A stretch of DNA of 64,000 nucleotides, taken from positions 1 to 64,000 of the forward strand of contig CAXTKQ010000003.1 of assembly GCA_964244955.1 (NCBI GenBank), read 5' to 3'. This stretch comes from Mucilaginibacter_A sp964244955 (GTDB lineage Bacteria > Bacteroidota > Bacteroidia > Sphingobacteriales > Sphingobacteriaceae). Made by a program: the position numbers and the translations under genes. How positions within the stretch are numbered: position 1 is the stretch's first letter; every line of letters starts with the position of its first letter. The notes under the pieces were generated by a model. That model saw only the letters and a program-made list of their open reading frames with translations. It made no database searches and was not told the DNA's origin. Positions 59,305 to 64,000 of this stretch are shown in pieces.

Positions 59305-60942
59305 TTAATAGCCCGGATTTTGTGGAATATTAGGGTTTGCATTTAACTCAGCAACAGGAATTGGCCAGATATAATGAAAATCACTATAAGGAATTGCTGC
59401 TTTTGAAGTATTAACAACAGGGCGTGTAGCTGTATTGTATTGAGATCCATCGCCTTTTAAATCAGTTAGTAAAACCTTGGCTGGTATCCCTCCGCCTGCA
59501 ACAGCAAAAGCAGATTTAGACAAACGGGTGATATCAGGCCATCTTCGTCCCTCTCCAGCAAATTCGATACGTCGTTCTGCCAAGATAGCCCTGGTTAAAT
59601 CATCACCGGCTGCAAATCTGGCTATCGTATACGGCAACGCTGTTGCAGGCAATGCCCTGTTCCTTACAGCATTTAATAGCGTTAATGCCTTTAGGTCTAA
59701 TGCTGTTGTACGGGCATAGGCTTCGGCAACATTTAACAATACTTCAGCATAACGAATAATAGGTGCATAATCTGTTTTGTTTGTTGGGTCGCGGTATTTG
59801 TAGTTGTAAAAGTATTTAGCACCACTTGTTGTAGCTTGAACCTGCATCAATGTCCTTCTGGTATCGCCGGTTACCCAATAAGAGTAGTTATAAAGGTTAG
59901 GGCTGGTACAAATTAACCCACGGCCACCAAAGGCAACGGTAACGCCATTAATGGTAGCACTAACAGCGCCAAACATATTAGGCAAAGCACCATTAACACC
60001 TCCGTTTGCTGCTGCACTGTTCTCAATAGAAAACACAGATTCTGTATTGTTGCTGAAGCTGGTAAACGGCCCGTCAGGACTTGCAGTTAATTTGTAACCA
60101 CCAATAGGGCTGGTAAAAGAAGCACCAGAAGATGTGCCTAATTTCGTCCCTTCTGCAATTACACCGACAAAATTTTCCATGTGCAATTTAACGCGTGTTT
60201 TTAATGCAATTGCAGCAGCTTTGGTAGCCCTGGTGATTTGGTAGCTGGAACGTGTAGCCGGAAGATTTGCCTCGGCATAATCAAGGTCTGCTAAAATTTT
60301 GATATAATCATCTGCTACAGTACCTCTGCCAACAGCAATCTGGGCATCAACCGCACTTGTAGAATTAACAGCTACTGTACGGTAAGGAACACCAGGATTA
60401 TTTCCTTTATTATCAACATAAGGACGGCAAAAATCAATAGCAAGCTCATGATGGGCCAGTGCGCGTAAAAACCTTGCCTCGCCTTCATATTGAGTGGCAA
60501 CAGACGAACTGATGGTTCCACTTGCGGCAGCAGATTCAACACCGGCAATTAAAATGTTGCATTGGTTTATTAGTGCGTACAAGTTGCTCCACATGTTAAC
60601 ATTATTTGCTGTGGTTGCATCATAAGTACTTTCATAAGTAATTTGGTAAAATGTAGCTAAATTTACCATGTCTTCGCCGCGCATTTCAGCTTGCTCGATC
60701 GAAGCCGCACCAAAAGGATAACCGCGACCGGCACCGCCGTTATAAGACCCTACTGCTGCCGTATTATACATACCTGCAGCAACTAATTCAATATTGGCCG
60801 GTGTAGTAAAAGCTGTTGCTTCTGATAAGGAGTTGATTGGATTTAACTCTGTATATTTTTTACATGATGCTACCGATAGCATGGTAATTGCAGAAGTTAA
60901 AACAACTCCTTTTTTTAATATATTTTTAAAGTTCTTTTTCAT
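59305..60942 (-). CDS. SusD/RagB-family outer-membrane lipoprotein
   Basis: 545 residues with a lipobox (LSVASC, Cys27). TPR-like helices typical of SusD and the C-terminal RRIEFAGEGRRWPDITRLSK are visible. It would cap its SusC partner at the cell surface and bind a glycan or other nutrient. It starts 11 bases downstream of the SusC gene and converges with the OmpA-like gene. Confidence 0.92.
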   Translation of the reverse strand: MKKNFKNILKKGVVLTSAITMLSVASCKKYTELNPINSLSEATAFTTPANIELVAAGMYNTAAVGSYNGGAGRGYPFGAASIEQAEMRGEDMVNLATFYQITYESTYDATTANNVNMWSNLYALINQCNILIAGVESAAASGTISSSVATQYEGEARFLRALAHHELAIDFCRPYVDNKGNNPGVPYRTVAVNSTSAVDAQIAVGRGTVADDYIKILADLDYAEANLPATRSSYQITRATKAAAIALKTRVKLHMENFVGVIAEGTKLGTSSGASFTSPIGGYKLTASPDGPFTSFSNNTESVFSIENSAAANGGVNGALPNMFGAVSATINGVTVAFGGRGLICTSPNLYNYSYWVTGDTRRTLMQVQATTSGAKYFYNYKYRDPTNKTDYAPIIRYAEVLLNVAEAYARTTALDLKALTLLNAVRNRALPATALPYTIARFAAGDDLTRAILAERRIEFAGEGRRWPDITRLSKSAFAVAGGGIPAKVLLTDLKGDGSQYNTATRPVVNTSKAAIPYSDFHYIWPIPVAELNANPNIPQNPGY

Positions 60943-60953
60943 TTAATATATTT

Positions 60954-63900
60954 TTAAAATCCAATATTAACACCAATTGTATAGGTGCGTGCTTTAGGGT
61001 TGGTATTGTAATCAACCCCTAATTGGCTGTTTGTGTTAAGCGTATAATTATTTGTTAATTCTGGGTCCAAACCTTTGTATTTAGTTAATACAAAAGCATT
61101 TTGTACCTCAGCATATAAACGTACCCTGTTTAATTTTACTTTATCTAATAATGTTTTGGGCAAGCTGTATCCTAAGATAATGTTTTGGGCACGAATAAAT
61201 TTACCATCCTCCACAAAACGGGAATAAGCACTACCGGTTAAGTTAAGAAAATTATCACGGCCATAAAAAAGTTTAGGCACATCGGTAATCTGACCCGGCG
61301 TAGTCCAACGATTTAAAATCTCCGTTCCATTATTTTGAAACTTCTGGTTTAATAAACTTTCCTGACGGGTAACATTCATAATTTTATTCCCACCGGAATA
61401 AGTAAAGTAAACACTTAAATCTATTCCTTTATAAGTAAAGGTGTTGTTAAAGCCTCCGTAATAAGTTGGAAGGGAATTGCCCAAAATTTTTCTATCGGTA
61501 GTTGCACTCAAAGAAGTTTGTGTGGTAAGCGCGGTAGGATTGGCAGGATCGTAATTATAATAAGTTTGATTTGGAATATTGCCTTGAATAACTTGTCCGT
61601 TACCCTTAATATATAAGGGATTACCATTTACAGTATTTACTCCTGCGTACTGATAACCATATATAGAACCAACGGAATAACCTACACGATTGACGTTATA
61701 AGTATAAGGAATATCTGAGTTATTGTTAGCTAAAGTTGTAATCTTATTTTTAACAAAAGTTACGTTAAAATCTGTTGTCCAGCTAAAATCTTTTGCACGG
61801 ACATTAACAGAGTTAACAGCAAACTCAAAACCTTTATTAACCATAGTACCTACGTTTTCATTAATAGCATTTCCGGGTACGCCCAACGAGGGAGCTGTAG
61901 GGGCAGCTAAAATCAGGTTGTTGTCTTTATTTTCAAAATAATCAGCAGTAACATTAATCCTATTGTTTAAAAAACTAATATCCAACCCAGCATCATATTT
62001 ATCGGTAGTTTCAAACTTTAAGGAGCTGTTGCCAACTTGCCCATAAGCTAAACCACTTTGCACACCATAAGTTGCAGCAGAGAAAATGCCAGCAAAAGGA
62101 TAGTTGCCAATATTTGTATTGCCAGTTTTAGCGTAACTAGCCCTAAGCTTTAAATCACTAATAAAACTAAGTGCTTTTGAATCTGTAAAAAATGATTCTC
62201 TTGAAACTCTCCACCCTAAGGAAGCACCAGGCAAATAAGCATATTGTTTTCCTAAAGGAAGTGAAGATATGGCATCTGCCCTGTAAGTTACCCCTACTAA
62301 ATACCGGTCTTTAAATGAATAATTAATACGGCCAAAAAATGATTTATAAGCATTTTCTGTCACTCCGCCACCAATCCCAAATGTTGATTGCGTTAAAGAG
62401 CTACTTATAATATTTTGTCCGCCAAAAAAAGTACTTGATATTCCCTGTCCGCTTGCGTAGAATGATCTGTACCTTGATTTTTGATACTCTATACCAGCAA
62501 CTGCATTAATATTATGATCCCCGATAATTGTATTGTATGATAATGTATTGATCCAGTTATATCTAAATTGTGGAATGTACTGCTGAAATTCATACCCTCT
62601 TGTCGAACCGCCACCATCACCATGTAATGGATCCCAATATTGATAGTCTTCCCCAAATAAAGCATTAGTACCTAACTGGGTCCTTAAATCTAACCCTTTA
62701 ACAATGTTAATATTGGCAAAGGCATCACCATTAAAAGTTGTATTTTGATTGCTGTAAATGTTATGGTCTAAAATATATTTGATATTGGTATAATTATCAT
62801 CAATATCCCTAAGGTTAGTCCCGTTTGTACCCCTTCCTAAACTATTTAATGTACTTAGGTTATAAGAACCATCGGCATTTATTGCCGGTACGTTAGGTAG
62901 TGCACGTATAGCATTGCTTACGTTTCCTGACAGCGCATTTGTTCCTGTATTTAAACCTAAGTTTTGAATGTAGGAAAGAGAGGTGTTAATTCCAAAAGTA
63001 ACATGATTACTTAAAGCTTTTTGCTCTACTTTACCTCTATACTGATATTTTCTCTGGCTATTATCTGTAATTATACCTTTAAAATCAGCATAATCTAAAG
63101 AGAAAAAGTAATTTGTTTGTTCAGTGGCCCCACTAACAGATAAAGCATGGTTTTGCTGAAAAGCACTGTTGTTAAAAACAACTTTTTGCCAGTCGGTATT
63201 GATTACATTGCCATTTGCATCAAGCGTAGGAAAAGCTGCTGCAACAGACCCTGCATTAATTAACTTCTCATTAGCAATAGTAATAAACTGATTAGCATCT
63301 AACAATTTAAACCTTTTTGAGGGCTGTGATGAAGCAAACCAGGAATCATAAGAGATCCTCGGCTTACCCAAAATACCCCTTTTAGTAGTAATAATTACCA
63401 CACCATTAGATCCTCTGGAACCATAAATAGCCGTAGAAGCACCGTCTTTTAATACATCTACGCTCTGAATATCATTCGGGTTAATATCACCCAATGGGTT
63501 ATTTGGCGTAACACTACTTTGATTTCCAGTAATAATCGGAACACCATCTACTACATACAGTGGATCAGCGCCACCTGTAATTGAATTTGTACCCCGGATA
63601 CGGATAACCGGAGCAGCTCCCAAAACACCACTTGGTACCGTTACCTGTACACCAGTTACTTTACCGGCCAAGGCTTGGTCAAAACTGGCCACTGGTTGGT
63701 TTGTTAATTGAGAGCCTTTAACACTACCGATCGAACCCGTTACGTCTTTTCTTTCCTGTGTGCCATAACCCACTACAACAACTTCATTTAATTGACTGGC
63801 CGAACCTAGAAGTGCCACAATAGCCCTATTGCCTGTTACAGTTATAGTCTGGGTTTTAAAACCAATAAAACTAAAAACCAATCTTGAGTTGCTGTTAGGG

Positions 63901-64000
63901 ACCTTAATAGCGTAAGTACCATCAGCACTTGTTTGTGTGCCAATTTTAGTTCCTTGAACCATTACACTTACGCCTGGTAATGGCAAGCCATCATCTTTTC
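60954..64000 (-). CDS. SusC/RagA TonB-linked outer-membrane transporter (5' end outside window)
   Basis: About 1015 residues are visible and the frame is open to the window edge; the apparent start at 63986 is an internal TTG. A CarboxypepD_reg-like domain (LPLPGVSVMVQGTKIGTQTS), the plug (LNEVVVVGYGTQERKDVTGSIGSV), and the SusC signature VDGVPI, DPNDIQS-type VDVLKDGASTAIYGSRGSNGVVIITTK are followed by the barrel. It imports an oligomer with the downstream SusD protein. No glycoside hydrolase is visible to name the substrate. Confidence 0.92.
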   Translation of the reverse strand, partial: KDDGLPLPGVSVMVQGTKIGTQTSADGTYAIKVPNSNSRLVFSFIGFKTQTITVTGNRAIVALLGSASQLNEVVVVGYGTQERKDVTGSIGSVKGSQLTNQPVASFDQALAGKVTGVQVTVPSGVLGAAPVIRIRGTNSITGGADPLYVVDGVPIITGNQSSVTPNNPLGDINPNDIQSVDVLKDGASTAIYGSRGSNGVVIITTKRGILGKPRISYDSWFASSQPSKRFKLLDANQFITIANEKLINAGSVAAAFPTLDANGNVINTDWQKVVFNNSAFQQNHALSVSGATEQTNYFFSLDYADFKGIITDNSQRKYQYRGKVEQKALSNHVTFGINTSLSYIQNLGLNTGTNALSGNVSNAIRALPNVPAINADGSYNLSTLNSLGRGTNGTNLRDIDDNYTNIKYILDHNIYSNQNTTFNGDAFANINIVKGLDLRTQLGTNALFGEDYQYWDPLHGDGGGSTRGYEFQQYIPQFRYNWINTLSYNTIIGDHNINAVAGIEYQKSRYRSFYASGQGISSTFFGGQNIISSSLTQSTFGIGGGVTENAYKSFFGRINYSFKDRYLVGVTYRADAISSLPLGKQYAYLPGASLGWRVSRESFFTDSKALSFISDLKLRASYAKTGNTNIGNYPFAGIFSAATYGVQSGLAYGQVGNSSLKFETTDKYDAGLDISFLNNRINVTADYFENKDNNLILAAPTAPSLGVPGNAINENVGTMVNKGFEFAVNSVNVRAKDFSWTTDFNVTFVKNKITTLANNNSDIPYTYNVNRVGYSVGSIYGYQYAGVNTVNGNPLYIKGNGQVIQGNIPNQTYYNYDPANPTALTTQTSLSATTDRKILGNSLPTYYGGFNNTFTYKGIDLSVYFTYSGGNKIMNVTRQESLLNQKFQNNGTEILNRWTTPGQITDVPKLFYGRDNFLNLTGSAYSRFVEDGKFIRAQNIILGYSLPKTLLDKVKLNRVRLYAEVQNAFVLTKYKGLDPELTNNYTLNTNSQLGVDYNTNPKARTYTIGVNIGF

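Noticed and set aside
59305..64000. A full polysaccharide utilisation locus
   Set aside because: Only the SusC/SusD pair is visible; no glycoside hydrolase, sensor or anti-sigma gene lies within the window.

Overview
The window looks like a chromosomal segment of a Bacteroidota bacterium, most likely Sphingobacteriaceae (Pedobacter/Mucilaginibacter relatives). The basis is the gene content (gldD, a SusC/SusD pair, DUF4175, a Bacteroidota-type YbeY, tricorn-like S41 and M14 peptidases, CarboxypepD_reg-type TonB receptors), promoters of the TTTG-N18-20-TAnnTTTG type, and the lack of Shine-Dalgarno sequences. A run of 10 Ns at 8139-8148 is a scaffold gap and removes the start of gldD.

Layout. 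1-9.8 kb: the 3' end of an MFS transporter; a leftward run of two paralogous beta-barrel proteins, a YjbR protein, an M14 peptidase and a rhomboid protease; rightward pepT and an FAH-family hydrolase; leftward comA-like, aroE and gldD. 9.9-18 kb: a TPR protein, a secreted subtilase, an iron-permease-like protein, an Lrp regulator, a strange tRNA-like RNA gene with its own promoter and terminator, and a TonB receptor with a small His/Cys protein (metal uptake likely). 18-25.8 kb: a small unknown protein, a frameshifted Abi-family gene, a cyclophilin, exonuclease III, a HepT/MntA toxin-antitoxin pair, ygfA, a TonB-domain protein, an M23 peptidase, rbfA, hflX and an orphan DUF433 gene. 25.8-28.9 kb: trpE-trpG-trpC behind a promoter, a leader peptide with two Trp codons and a terminator, which together form an attenuator. 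29-36 kb: a membrane protein, two secreted amidohydrolase-family genes, aat, gpx and ybeY. 36-48 kb: an anti-sigma-like ATPase, a DUF4175 protein, a glycosyltransferase, a tricorn-like peptidase, a GNAT enzyme, YihY, alanine dehydrogenase and tsaE. 48-54.5 kb: an SH3 protein, a SWIM-SNF2 helicase, an AT-rich two-gene cassette of unknown function and an intact IS5-family element. 54.5-64 kb: tRNA-Arg, metG, an S66 carboxypeptidase, DoxX, an OmpA-like protein and a SusD/SusC pair cut by the window edge.

The most striking signal is not a gene. A 12-base word, TAAAAGAAGYAT or its variant TAAAAACAGYAT, occurs about 47 times (counted by eye), roughly once per 1.4 kb and on both strands. Most copies are intergenic, often as inverted pairs, and many are preceded by a T-tract (ACACCAATTTTTA, a few bases, then the core). 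About 15 copies lie inside unrelated genes, where they are read in different frames. Density, lack of strand bias and a core plus AT-tract layout resemble DNA-uptake signal sequences of other phyla, but the function here is unproven. Two other non-coding elements deserve attention: the tRNA-like gene with a variable region of about 42 nt, and the trp attenuator.
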